Positions 48,723-56,347 of a DNA stretch of 64,000 nucleotides are shown piece after piece. Position 1 is the first letter of the stretch. Every line of letters begins with the position of its first letter. Origin of the DNA: DATBRG01 sp036560445 (GTDB lineage: Bacteria; Pseudomonadota; Gammaproteobacteria; Burkholderiales; Methylophilaceae); the NCBI GenBank assembly GCA_036560445.1, contig DATBRG010000033.1, positions 61,341-125,340 of the forward strand, written 5' to 3'. Made by a program: the position numbers and the translations under genes. The notes beneath the pieces were generated by a model, which had not been told where the DNA came from, ran no database searches, and saw only the letters and a list, made by a program, of their open reading frames with translations.

Positions 48723-48750
48723 GGCGATATTATACTTGACGTACCCAATA
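48723..48750 (+). repeat. Left terminal inverted repeat of the IS1595-type transposon
   Basis: GGCGATATTATACTT then GACGTACCCAATA. It matches the reverse complement of 51410-51437 except at positions 1 (G/C) and 16 (G/T). It contains the -35 of the transposase promoter. Confidence 0.92.
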
Positions 48751-48764
48751 TAAAAGCTCATACT
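48736..48764 (+). promoter_or_regulatory. Transposase promoter inside the left inverted repeat
   Basis: TTGACG (48736-48741), 17-base spacer, CATACT (48759-48764). It is followed by GGAG (48778-48781) and the ATG at 48790. The -35 lies within the terminal repeat, so transposase binding could repress it. Confidence 0.7.
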
Positions 48765-48789
48765 GTGTCCAACATTTGGAGATACAGTC

Positions 48790-49710
48790 ATGAGCGATTC
48801 AATCCTTTCACAGCCTTACTTTCATAGCGAAGAAGCCGCCTACGCTTTCGTTGAGTCTCGTATTTGGCGCAAAGGCCCGATATGTCCTCACTGTGCATGT
48901 GTGGATCGTATCGGCAAGATGGGTGGCAAAAGCACTCGTATAGGTACTTACAAGTGCTACAACTGCCGCAAGCCTTTCACTGTTAAAGTTGGCACCATAT
49001 TTGAATCGAGCCACATTCCTATGCGCTTGTGGCTTCAAGCTATATTCCTGATTGCATCCAGTAAGAAAGGTATCAGTTCTAACCAGTTGCACCGCACCTT
49101 GGGTATCACCCTTAAATCGGCATGGTTTATGTCTCACCGCATTCGTGAGGCCATGCGTGATGGCAAGATGTCTCCGTTCGGTAGTAGCGGTGGCGATGTT
49201 GAAGTGGATGAAACCTTTATAGGGCACCACGTAAATAAACAAAAACGCGGCGTTCATTATATGAATAAGGTGCTTTCTCTTGTTGACCGAACCACCGGAC
49301 AATCGCGAAGCATGGTCATTGATGACCTGAATTTATACACCATCTTGCCTATTCTTAAAGCTAACATTCATTGGGAAGCACGTCTCCTTACCGATGAAGC
49401 TGGGCACTATAAGCGCATCCCAGAGCACTTTATGGGGCATGGATTTACCAATCACAGAAGGGGTGAATATGTTTCCAGAGTTGATAGCACCATCCACACC
49501 AACACTATTGAAGGCTTCTTCTCTATCTTCAAGCGCGGCATGAAGGGCGTTTATCAGCATTGCGGGCATAATCATCTTAACCGTTACCTTGCAGAGTATG
49601 ATTTCCGCTACAGCAACCGCGCCAAGTTAGGTATAGATGATGCAACCCGCGTAGAAAAATTGTTGCGTGGTGTAGTAGGCAAGCGGTTAACCTATGAAAC
49701 GACTCATTAA
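48790..49710 (+). CDS. IS1595-family transposase (ISXO2-like)
   Basis: 306-aa DDE transposase. The N-terminal zinc ribbon has Cys32/Cys35 (CPHC) and Cys56/Cys59 (CYNC) in GTYKCYNCRKPFTVKVGTIFESSHIPMRLWLQAIFLI. The helix-turn-helix is SSNQLHRTLGITLKSAWFMSHRIREAM. The catalytic core has Asp140 (VEVDETFIGHH), Asp202 (TDEAGHYKRI) and Glu241 with Lys248 (TIEGFFSIFKRGMKGVYQH). The length is normal and there is no frameshift, so it is probably functional. Starts behind GGAG. Two small genes follow on the same strand at 36 and 27 bases. Confidence 0.95.
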   Translation: MSDSILSQPYFHSEEAAYAFVESRIWRKGPICPHCACVDRIGKMGGKSTRIGTYKCYNCRKPFTVKVGTIFESSHIPMRLWLQAIFLIASSKKGISSNQLHRTLGITLKSAWFMSHRIREAMRDGKMSPFGSSGGDVEVDETFIGHHVNKQKRGVHYMNKVLSLVDRTTGQSRSMVIDDLNLYTILPILKANIHWEARLLTDEAGHYKRIPEHFMGHGFTNHRRGEYVSRVDSTIHTNTIEGFFSIFKRGMKGVYQHCGHNHLNRYLAEYDFRYSNRAKLGIDDATRVEKLLRGVVGKRLTYETTH

Positions 49711-49746
49711 CGAGGAACCTTGGCGTAAACGCAAAAGGAAATAATC

Positions 49747-50160
49747 ATGGCAAATCTTGCAGAAGTTTCAGTAAATGGTATTTCTAAATATGGTTATATC
49801 ATTGACTCTAACATTGCTTGGATTGGATTCAATGTTAACGATGGGAATGAACTCCGCATTTTGTTTCCAGCCACTTTCCAAGCAGATATAAAGCTTGTTT
49901 TAATGCTTCTACAAAAGAGTATTGCCGACGAAAGGAGTGCGGTTGGCCTTCCGGCAATTGAAAGCACGTACACAGTCGCCGTAGAGCGTCTCGAATACGG
50001 TCGTGACGATATACAACAAATTGCTCTGATACGTACACGCTTCCAGAATGGCGCATCAACAGATACGCCGATTGAGAAGGCACAGATACAGCAAACCATT
50101 GAATTTTTACAAACCGCCCTTGAGACATTTGAAAATCAACCGGCGAACCCTGCTCACTAA
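49747..50160 (+). CDS. Transposon passenger gene, 137-aa hypothetical protein
   Basis: Unrecognised 137-aa soluble protein. AAAGGAAA precedes the ATG. The N-terminal half looks like beta strands (LAEVSVNGISKYGYIIDSNIAWIGFNVNDGNELRILFPATF); the second half has helices (QADIKLVLMLLQKSIADER, EKAQIQQTIEFLQTALETFEN) around a strand segment (STYTVAVERLEYGRDDIQQIALIRTRFQNG). No signal, membrane segment or catalytic motif is seen. It may be an accessory to transposition, an antitoxin-like partner of the convergent RelA/SpoT gene, or a selfish-element regulator; nothing in the sequence decides this. Confidence 0.75.
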   Translation: MANLAEVSVNGISKYGYIIDSNIAWIGFNVNDGNELRILFPATFQADIKLVLMLLQKSIADERSAVGLPAIESTYTVAVERLEYGRDDIQQIALIRTRFQNGASTDTPIEKAQIQQTIEFLQTALETFENQPANPAH

Positions 50161-50187
50161 TCACAATCAAATCCTTTGAGGAACAAC

Positions 50188-50385
50188 ATGACCAAAAAAC
50201 CAAAGCCTGAACCGGCACTGGACGATAATGAGCAGTCTCAGAGATTCATTGAGACTGCTCATGAGCTAGAGGTAGATGAAAGCGGGAAAGCATTTGAGCG
50301 CGCCATAAAAGGAATTAAGAAGAATCAACCATTGGGGCAAATTGCTACTAACTCTTTTAAGAACTCTGTAGAGTCTAAAAAATAG
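50188..50385 (+). CDS. Transposon passenger gene, 65-aa acidic/basic small protein
   Basis: 65-aa protein starting at ATG 50188 behind GAGGAAC. It begins MTKKPKPEPALDDNEQSQRF and has a helical core IETAHELEVDESGKAFERAIKGIKK. I recall similar short hypothetical proteins with a DxEQSxRFIExA motif in other proteobacteria, without known function. Its last 61 bases overlap the 3' end of the RelA/SpoT gene on the other strand. Its small size and position suit an antitoxin or a regulator, but this is a guess. Confidence 0.7.
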   Translation: MTKKPKPEPALDDNEQSQRFIETAHELEVDESGKAFERAIKGIKKNQPLGQIATNSFKNSVESKK

Positions 50386-51395
50386 TTTGGATACGCCCTT
50401 TCGAGAGCTTTTACAGAAGCAGATGAAATTAGGACAACATTAATGTTTGTTCCTAATGCTTTCTCTTCCATTGCTATATATTCGCTGTTGGCAAGTTGTG
50501 ACTCTCGTTTTTTAAATCCTTTGACAGTTACCGTAGCTTTATCTGGGTCAAGAGATACAAGAAAATAGACATCATCTTGTTGTTTTCCTATGTAAGTAAG
50601 AACGGCAGTTGCGCCAGAAAAACTACTAATGATTTTGTGTTCTTTATTTAATTCTCTGATTTCCGCAATAAGATCGTCATAATTCTCTGATGTTCCTGGA
50701 ATAATTGGGCACTTTTCCCGGATGGCAAAAACAGAACTCATTAAAGAAAAGAATCTAAGCCAACCCACGTCACCGTTATAAGATTTGAATGCTTGTTTAG
50801 AAAAAGTCCCTGCTGTTTCTACAGCAGTAGCCCAAGTATGCTGAAGTTTGGTGCGTAACTGTATTTCTATTTTTAGATTGCTGTAACAAGACTTGTCTCC
50901 AACCCCTGTATATTTATACTTTAGATGTATGCTTCTATATCCACTTTCCTTTGGGTGCGCTATATAGTCCTTATTATTTAAGGTTATATGCTCCCATCTA
51001 CTTGATTTATAAACCTGCTCTAATTTTCTAACTTGAGCCAAAGTGGGCAAAACGGCACGACACCCACCAATATCTTGCATTTGGGAGAGCTTCATATCAT
51101 CTTCGCGCTTTAATTTCTCAATAATAGAGATTAGTCGTTTAGTCCTCTGCGCAACTAATGCACTTTGATGAATCTTAGTCGCTCGATTCTTTAAAGTTTG
51201 ATAAAAAATTAATAATGGATATGCGTGAGAAGACCGCCAGTTATCAATCACACTAATAGCTTTGACATATTCACTTTTGTCATCACTTTCTAGTTTGGAT
51301 AACAGTTTGCCAGCAGCGTTTACTTCAACTATGGAGTATTTAGGAGAGGCATAATCGCTCATATTTTCATACCCAATGAAATCCGGAGCATTCAT
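50325..51395 (-). CDS. RelA/SpoT-type (p)ppGpp synthetase domain protein, transposon passenger
   Basis: 356-aa protein with a complete RelA/SpoT synthetase domain (about 60-200) and no HD hydrolase, TGS or ACT domain. ATP-site motif R84-T-K86 in AQRTKRLISIIEKLKRE, Mg-binding Asp108 in MQDIGGCRAVL, guanine-stacking Tyr153 in SGYRSIHLKYKY, and Glu178/Gln179/Arg181/His186 in KIEIQLRTKLQHTWAT are all kept, so catalysis looks possible. A C-terminal domain of about 150 residues (WLRFFSLMSSVFAIREKCP... VYFLVSLDPDKATVTVKGF) is unassigned. ATG 51362 (MSDYASPKYS) is the better start if the end-borne promoter is used. Codons are AT-rich. It could be a toxSAS-like toxin, a phage-defence effector or a host-physiology modulator. 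Confidence 0.88.
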   Translation of the reverse strand: MNAPDFIGYENMSDYASPKYSIVEVNAAGKLLSKLESDDKSEYVKAISVIDNWRSSHAYPLLIFYQTLKNRATKIHQSALVAQRTKRLISIIEKLKREDDMKLSQMQDIGGCRAVLPTLAQVRKLEQVYKSSRWEHITLNNKDYIAHPKESGYRSIHLKYKYTGVGDKSCYSNLKIEIQLRTKLQHTWATAVETAGTFSKQAFKSYNGDVGWLRFFSLMSSVFAIREKCPIIPGTSENYDDLIAEIRELNKEHKIISSFSGATAVLTYIGKQQDDVYFLVSLDPDKATVTVKGFKKRESQLANSEYIAMEEKALGTNINVVLISSASVKALERAYPNYFLDSTEFLKELVAICPNG

Positions 51396-51424
51396 TTTAC
51401 ACTCATTTCTATTGGGTACGTAAA
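51396..51424 (-). promoter_or_regulatory. Candidate promoter of the RelA/SpoT gene in the right transposon end
   Basis: On the minus strand TTTACG (51424-51419), 17-base spacer, TGTAAA (51401-51396). It is the counterpart of the transposase promoter in the other end, weakened by the G/T difference. The -10 touches the ATG at 51395, so the mRNA would begin inside that frame and favour translation from ATG 51362. Confidence 0.45.
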
Positions 51425-51437
51425 GTATAATATCGCG
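51410..51437 (-). repeat. Right terminal inverted repeat of the IS1595-type transposon
   Basis: The reverse complement reads CGCGATATTATACTT then TACGTACCCAATA, 26 of 28 identical to the left end. Confidence 0.92.
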
Positions 51438-51445
51438 CAGAAGGA
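51438..51445. repeat. Right 8-bp target site duplication CAGAAGGA
   Basis: Second copy of CAGAAGGA. The uninterrupted target would have read ACACG-CAGAAGGA-CGCCG. Confidence 0.9.
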
Positions 51446-51487
51446 CGCCGCTACATTGTGAGATAAAACGGCGATGAATGAACGAAC

Positions 51488-52066
51488 TTAGACTGCTTTT
51501 TCCCTAACCATGGAAGATACCGCAATATCCTTGCGTGCAGAATCTGCACTGATCATACCTACATCACCAGATACCTCACCGCCTTCCTCAACCAGTATCT
51601 TACCGTAGCGGATCTTGCCACTCACACGCCCAGTGGCATGCACAATCAACTGCTGACGCGCTGTCAATTCACCATCGAATTGTCCGTATATCTCGGCCAC
51701 ATCTATACCCACTTTGCCAGAGAATACGCCACGCTCAGCTACCTGGATAATTCGGCTATCCATGGTAGCTTCGACACGCCCTTCCACTACCAGTGTATCG
51801 CAATCTAATATCTCCGCCCCCTTGAGCTTAACATCTGGCCCAACAATGAGGCGACTACCAGTTACCGGGTCAGATTTAGACGTGATTGCAGGCTTATTAT
51901 CAGCTATGGCTTGTGCCGCTTTATTGGCAGATTCAATAGCTGCCATGTGCCCTGGCATTGGATAAGGCGCTGGTTTTACCTGTGCATTAGCGGTGGGGGA
52001 ATTATCATGTAACTGACTGTTACTAGCTGGATTGGTACGATGGAATAAGCCTTGTTTATTAAGCAT
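51488..52066 (-). CDS. Bactofilin (polymer-forming cytoskeletal protein)
   Basis: 192-aa bactofilin. The start at ATG 52066 (MLNKQGLFHRTNPASNSQLH) has AGAGGTG ahead; an in-frame TTG at 52222 would add 52 unconvincing residues. A disordered N-terminal third (Ala/Pro/Asn-rich) is followed by the right-handed beta-helix core: SRLIVGPDVKLKGAEILDCDTLVVEGRVEATMDSRIIQVAERGVFSGKVGIDVAEIYGQFDGELTARQQLIVHATGRVSGKIRYGKILVEEGGEVSGDVG. Bactofilins polymerise without nucleotide and organise cell-wall or polar structures. Single gene downstream of the lysS terminator; the transposon lies 42 bases past its stop. Confidence 0.9.
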   Translation of the reverse strand: MLNKQGLFHRTNPASNSQLHDNSPTANAQVKPAPYPMPGHMAAIESANKAAQAIADNKPAITSKSDPVTGSRLIVGPDVKLKGAEILDCDTLVVEGRVEATMDSRIIQVAERGVFSGKVGIDVAEIYGQFDGELTARQQLIVHATGRVSGKIRYGKILVEEGGEVSGDVGMISADSARKDIAVSSMVREKAV

Positions 52067-52270
52067 GGAACACCTCTTGTATCGGAAAACAATAATAAAC
52101 ATGCGACCGCATGTTTGACTCATCGCTTTACGCAACAGCCATGCCAGTAAGGTTTTATTTATCATATTCAATGGGATAATAAAACTTTTTCCATCTTGCA
52201 GAGGCAAGAAAAGTCTCTGCAAGACGACGACTTTTAGAAAGAAATGTCTAACCCATTAACTAAAAAGAAA

Positions 52271-52309
52271 TTTTCATGTCGCCCCAGCCCTACATGGATG
52301 ACATGAAAA
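52271..52309 (-). terminator. Probable terminator of prfB-lysS
   Basis: TTTTCATGTC (52271-52280) and GACATGAAAA (52300-52309) form a perfect 10-bp stem with a 19-base loop. On the minus strand the hairpin is followed by TTTCTTTTT. The stem is AT-rich, so strength is uncertain. The rest of the 264-base gap to the bactofilin start has no gene. Confidence 0.55.
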
Positions 52310-52330
52310 AGATGTGGAAACGACTTTAAA

Positions 52331-53842
52331 TCAGGCTTCAGGCCGCATATGCGGGAAGAGGATTACATCGCGGATACTTGGGCTATCAGTAATCAGCATG
52401 ACTAGTCGGTCAATCCCAATACCACAGCCGCCGGTTGGCGGCATACCGTATTCCAGGGCTCGAATAAAATCGGCATCGTAGTACATAGCTTCATGATCGC
52501 CTGCTTCTTTTGCCGCCACTTGCGCCAGGAAACGCGCAGCCTGATCCTCAGCATCATTCAGTTCCGAGAAACCATTGGCAATTTCGCGCCCGCTGATGAA
52601 TAACTCAAAACGCTCGGTGATTTCAGGATTGCTATCCGAGGCGCGCGCCAAGGGCGAGACCTCAACCGGGTAGTCGATGATATAGGTAGGCTCCCAAAGA
52701 TGGGCTTCGGCCGTTTCCTCAAACAGTGCCAGCTGTAACGCACCAAGACCCGCATGGGCAAAAGCTTCAACACCAAATTTCTTCAATTCGGCACGCAGGA
52801 AACCCTCATCATTAAGCTGCTCCAATGCGTAGTTGGGAGCGTACTTTTGTATGGCAGCAACAATCGTCAGGCGCTGGAATGGCCTGCTCAAATCCAGCTC
52901 ACGCCCCTGATACTCAAGCACTGCACTACCTTTGGCAGCAATTGCAGCTTCACGAATACAGTTCTCGGTGAAGTCCATAAGCCACCTGTAATCGGTATAC
53001 GCAGCATAGAATTCCATCATAGTGAATTCAGGGTTATGCCTCACGCTCAAGCCTTCATTACGAAAATTACGGTTGATTTCGAATACTCGCTCGAAACCGC
53101 CCACTACCAGCCGCTTGAGATAAAGCTCGGGTGCGATGCGCATGAACATCTGCATATCCAGCGCATTATGATGGGTGATGAAAGGCTTAGCCGCTGCCCC
53201 CCCTGGGATTGGGTGTAGCATCGGCGTTTCCACTTCCAGAAACTCATTACCCAGCATGTAGTTGCGAATAGCTGCAACTATCTTGCCGCGGGCGATAAAG
53301 GTCTGGCGTGTATCGTCAGAAACGATCAAATCCACATAACGCTGGCGGTATTTGGTTTCCTGGTCACTCAAACCATGGAATTTCTCAGGTAATGGCCGCA
53401 GTGATTTCGTCAATAACCTTATCAGGCTGGCTTTGACCGACAGTTCTCCGGTCTTGGTTTTGAACAACATGCCCTCAACAGCAATGATATCGCCCAGATC
53501 CCATTTCTTGAAAGCTTCGTAGACATCTTCACCAATATTGTCCTTAGCGATGAAGATTTGTATACGGCCACTTCTGTCCTGCACAGTGGCGAAACTGGCT
53601 TTGCCCATGACACGCTTTAACATCATGCGGCCAGCTACTCTTACACTGACAGCCTGAGGCTCTAGCGTTTCATTATCTTGCTCACCATAAGTGGCATGCA
53701 GCGTCGCAGCAAGGTGCTCTGGTTTGAAATCGTTGGGGAAAGCGACGCCCTTCTCGCGTATTGTCTTGAGCTTTTCACGGCGCTCGGCTATGACATGGTT
53801 CTCGTCTACGACGGGCAGATTCTCTTGTTCACTCACGCTCAA
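52331..53842 (-). CDS. lysS: Lysyl-tRNA synthetase (class II)
   Basis: 503-aa class IIb synthetase. The N-terminal anticodon-binding OB fold is VRVAGRMMLKRVMGKASFATVQDRSGRIQIFI. Motif 1 is in FLEVETPMLHPIPGGAAAKPF, motif 2 in RNFRNEGLSVRHNPEFTMMEFYAAYTDY, and motif 3 in GYGIGIDRL form: MPPTGGCGIGIDRLVMLITDSPSIRDVILFPHMRPE. Length equals E. coli LysS (505). Its ATG overlaps the prfB stop by 4 bases, the same prfB-lysS coupling as in E. coli. Confidence 0.98.
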   Translation of the reverse strand: MSVSEQENLPVVDENHVIAERREKLKTIREKGVAFPNDFKPEHLAATLHATYGEQDNETLEPQAVSVRVAGRMMLKRVMGKASFATVQDRSGRIQIFIAKDNIGEDVYEAFKKWDLGDIIAVEGMLFKTKTGELSVKASLIRLLTKSLRPLPEKFHGLSDQETKYRQRYVDLIVSDDTRQTFIARGKIVAAIRNYMLGNEFLEVETPMLHPIPGGAAAKPFITHHNALDMQMFMRIAPELYLKRLVVGGFERVFEINRNFRNEGLSVRHNPEFTMMEFYAAYTDYRWLMDFTENCIREAAIAAKGSAVLEYQGRELDLSRPFQRLTIVAAIQKYAPNYALEQLNDEGFLRAELKKFGVEAFAHAGLGALQLALFEETAEAHLWEPTYIIDYPVEVSPLARASDSNPEITERFELFISGREIANGFSELNDAEDQAARFLAQVAAKEAGDHEAMYYDADFIRALEYGMPPTGGCGIGIDRLVMLITDSPSIRDVILFPHMRPEA

Positions 53843-54943
53843 ACTCCCTGCTTCAAACTCTCAGATATAAATGGATCAAGGTCGCCATCCAGCACGCCTT
53901 GGGTATTGCCTATCTCAACATTGGTACGCAAATCCTTGATACGCGATTGGTCCAGTACATAACTGCGTATCTGGTGGCCCCAACCGATATCAGTCTTGGC
54001 ATCTTCCATTGCCTGTTTTTCTTCATTGCGTTTGCGCAATTCCAGCGCGTACAACTGCGCTTTAAGCATGGACATGGCCTCGGCCCTGTTACGATGCTGT
54101 GAGCGATCATTCTGGCATTGCACAACCGTGTTTGTCGGAATATGGGTAATGCGTACTGCCGAATCGGTCTTATTGATGTGCTGGCCACCAGCCCCTGAGG
54201 CGCGATAGGTGTCGATGCGCAAATCAGCCGGATTGATATCGACCTCAATAGAATCATCTACTTCAGGGTAAACGAACACACTGGCGAATGAGGTATGTCG
54301 GCGATTACCGGAATCAAATGGCGACTTACGCACCAGGCGATGTACACCACTCTCTGTCCGCAGGTATCCATAGGCATAATCGCCTATTACCTTAAGTGAT
54401 GCGCTCTTGATACCAGCCACATCCCCTTCGGATTCTTCCAACACCTCAACCTTGAAACCGCGCCGTTCACAATAACGCAGATACATACGCAGTAACATGG
54501 AGGCCCAGTCCTGCGCCTCTGTACCGCCAGAGCCGGACTGGATATCGATAAAGCAATTATTCGGGTCCATCGGATGGGAGAACATGCGTCGGAATTCCAT
54601 ATCGACCACACGTTGCTCAAGCTGCAGGCTATCTGCTTCGACACCTAATATGGTGTCATCATCATTCTCTTCGCGGGCCATCTCGAATAGCTCGCGACTA
54701 TCGCGCAGCCCGTTCTCAACTTGCGTCAGCGATTGCACAATAAACTCAAGCTCACGCTTTTCTTTGCCGAGTTTTTGCGAGCGTTCATTATCATTCCAGA
54801 TATTAGGGTCTTCTAATATCTGGCTGACTTCCTGCAGGCGCTGATGCTTGCTTTCAAAGTCAAAGATACCCCCGTAGCGCATGATTGCGCTCAGCCAGAT
54901 CGCTCAGGCGATTGGCAATCTGGTTAAGTTGTTCAGCTTCCAT
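53839..54943 (-). CDS. prfB: Peptide chain release factor 2, with programmed +1 frameshift
   Basis: RF2 recognises UGA and UAA. Translation starts at ATG 54943 (MEAEQLNQIANRLSDLAERN) and after 27 codons meets CTT TGA at 54865-54860, preceded by the internal Shine-Dalgarno-like GGGGG. A +1 slip reads CTT then GAC and joins the long frame FDFESKHQRLQEVSQ to 53839, giving about 367 aa (E. coli 365). The frame-1 ORF alone lacks the true N-terminus. The SPF anticodon-like motif is in RKSPFDSGNRRHTSF, and the catalytic GGQ is in RASGAGGQHINKTDSAVRITH. It is coupled to lysS. Confidence 0.96.
54858..54871 (-). promoter_or_regulatory. RF2 autoregulatory +1 frameshift site
   Basis: On the minus strand GGGGG-TAT-CTT-TGA-C: Shine-Dalgarno-like G-run three bases before the slippery CTT and an in-frame TGA followed by C, the classic poor-termination context. 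Low RF2 lets the ribosome slip, making more RF2. Confidence 0.95.
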
Positions 54944-55071
54944 TAAAGCAAATCCAAGATGCAGATAAAGACTTACAATTATACCTTAAAGCCCTATTCA
55001 CTCGACCTCGGGCTGTAGTAAACAAATCAAATTCCGGTTGTCCACCAAATGCTATCCCTTTTATGACAGCT

Positions 55072-55089
55072 TCGTCACAAAACTGTCAT
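55072..55089 (+). promoter_or_regulatory. Pho box of pstSCAB
   Basis: TCGTCAC-AAAA-CTGTCAT: two 7-base PhoB half-sites on 11-bp spacing, followed after exactly 10 bases by TATGAT (55100-55105) as the -10. This is the arrangement of E. coli Pho promoters, where the box replaces the -35. pstS starts at 55158 behind AGGAG. Confidence 0.85.
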
Positions 55090-55157
55090 AATTTATGCTT
55101 ATGATGGCATTCGTTTTATACACATGCTAACTAGCCTTATTAAATCAGGAGAACTAC

Positions 55158-56204
55158 ATGCGAACTAACCGCCGCGCTCTGGTCATTGCACTCGCTGCTG
55201 CAAGCTTGACGATCGCTTCCAGCGCCTATGCAGTTGACATCACTGGAGCAGGTTCAACCTTTGCTTACCCCCTCTATTCCAAGTGGGCCGAAACATATAA
55301 TGTTAAAACCGGCGTGAAGCTGAACTATCAATCGATTGGTTCTGGTGGCGGTATCAAACAAGTCGAAAACAAAACTGTTGATTTTGGCGCTTCAGACAAA
55401 CCCTTGAAAATTGATGAGCTTGAAAAAAATGGCCTGGTACAGTTTCCAACCCTGGTTGGTGGTGTAGTGCCGGTAGTCAATATCCCCGGCATGACGAGTG
55501 GTAGCTTGCGCCTGAATGGTGAAGTTCTGGCCAATATCTATCTGCGCAAAATTACAAAGTGGGATGATCCTGCAATCAAGAGCCTGAACCCAAGCCTGGC
55601 ACTCCCTAGCGAAAGCATTACTGTAGTGCATCGTGCAGATGGTTCTGGCACCAGCTTCATCTTTACCAATTATCTATCCAAAGTCAGCAAGGAGTGGAAT
55701 GACAAAGTCGGTTCCAACACCTCCGTCGCATGGCCAGCCGGTATCGGTGGTAAAGGTAACGAAGGCGTGGCTTCTTACTCACAGCGCATCAAGTACTCCA
55801 TTGGTTACGTAGAATATGCTTATGCCAAAGGCAATAATCTGACCTACGTCAGCATGCAGAACCACGATGGCGAATTTGTGAACCCTAATATCGACAGTTT
55901 CCAGTCTGCTGCCCAGTACGCTAACTGGGAAAAAGCACCTGGCTTCTACGAAATTCTCACCAATGAGCCAGGCAAGGCTAGCTGGCCTATCACAGGTGCA
56001 ACTGTTGCCTTGATGCAAAAGGTTCAAGACAAGCCGGAGAATGCCAAAGAAGTCCTCAAGTTCTTCCAATGGAGCTTCGAGAACGGCACTGAGGCCGCTA
56101 CAAAACTGGACTATGTACCAATGCCAGCAAATGTAGTCAAACTGATCAATGCTTACTGGAAGAGCAATATCAAGAGCAAAGACGGCTCGGCAATCTGGCA
56201 ATAA
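55158..56204 (+). CDS. pstS: Phosphate ABC transporter substrate-binding protein PstS
   Basis: 348-aa periplasmic phosphate-binding protein. The signal peptide is MRTNRRALVIALAAASLTIA then SSAYA, cleaved before VDITGAGSTF. Phosphate-binding segments: GAGSTFAYPLYSKWAE, QSIGSGGGIKQVENKTVDFGASDKPL (Ser/Asp), and VVHRADGSGTSFIFTNYLS (Arg, Ser, Gly). Length equals E. coli PstS (346). First gene of pstSCAB with Pho-box control; an imperfect hairpin with a T-rich tail follows it. Confidence 0.97.
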   Translation: MRTNRRALVIALAAASLTIASSAYAVDITGAGSTFAYPLYSKWAETYNVKTGVKLNYQSIGSGGGIKQVENKTVDFGASDKPLKIDELEKNGLVQFPTLVGGVVPVVNIPGMTSGSLRLNGEVLANIYLRKITKWDDPAIKSLNPSLALPSESITVVHRADGSGTSFIFTNYLSKVSKEWNDKVGSNTSVAWPAGIGGKGNEGVASYSQRIKYSIGYVEYAYAKGNNLTYVSMQNHDGEFVNPNIDSFQSAAQYANWEKAPGFYEILTNEPGKASWPITGATVALMQKVQDKPENAKEVLKFFQWSFENGTEAATKLDYVPMPANVVKLINAYWKSNIKSKDGSAIWQ

Positions 56205-56280
56205 GAGCCACGCTAAATTAATGGCATGATGCAAAAATAGCTGTGGCCTCTTATAATCACAACTCGACAAAAAAACGCGC

Positions 56281-56315
56281 GGCGGAGGAAAGTGTCTCCT
56301 CCACCGCCTATTTTT
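56281..56315 (+). terminator. Attenuator-like hairpin between pstS and pstC
   Basis: GGCGGAGGA (56281-56289) pairs with TCCTCC plus GCC (56297-56308, three-base bulge), followed by TATTTTTC. Partial termination here would give more PstS than membrane subunits, as usual for such operons. Confidence 0.5.
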
Positions 56316-56347
56316 CTGCGCATTCTAAAACAATAGAGTCCCATTCG

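Larger units (their letters stand above)
48723..51437 (+). mobile_element. IS1595-family transposon with three passenger genes including a RelA/SpoT synthetase
   Basis: 2715-bp unit bounded by 28-bp inverted ends (26 of 28 identical: 48723-48750 and 51410-51437) and an 8-bp duplication of CAGAAGGA on each side. It contains the transposase, a 137-aa gene and a 65-aa gene in one plus-strand set, and a convergent RelA/SpoT-type gene. The right half is visibly more AT-rich than the neighbouring chromosome. It sits between the porin gene (140 bases from its ATG) and the bactofilin gene (42 bases from its stop), interrupting no gene. Intact ends and frames suggest a recent and possibly active insertion. 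Confidence 0.92.
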
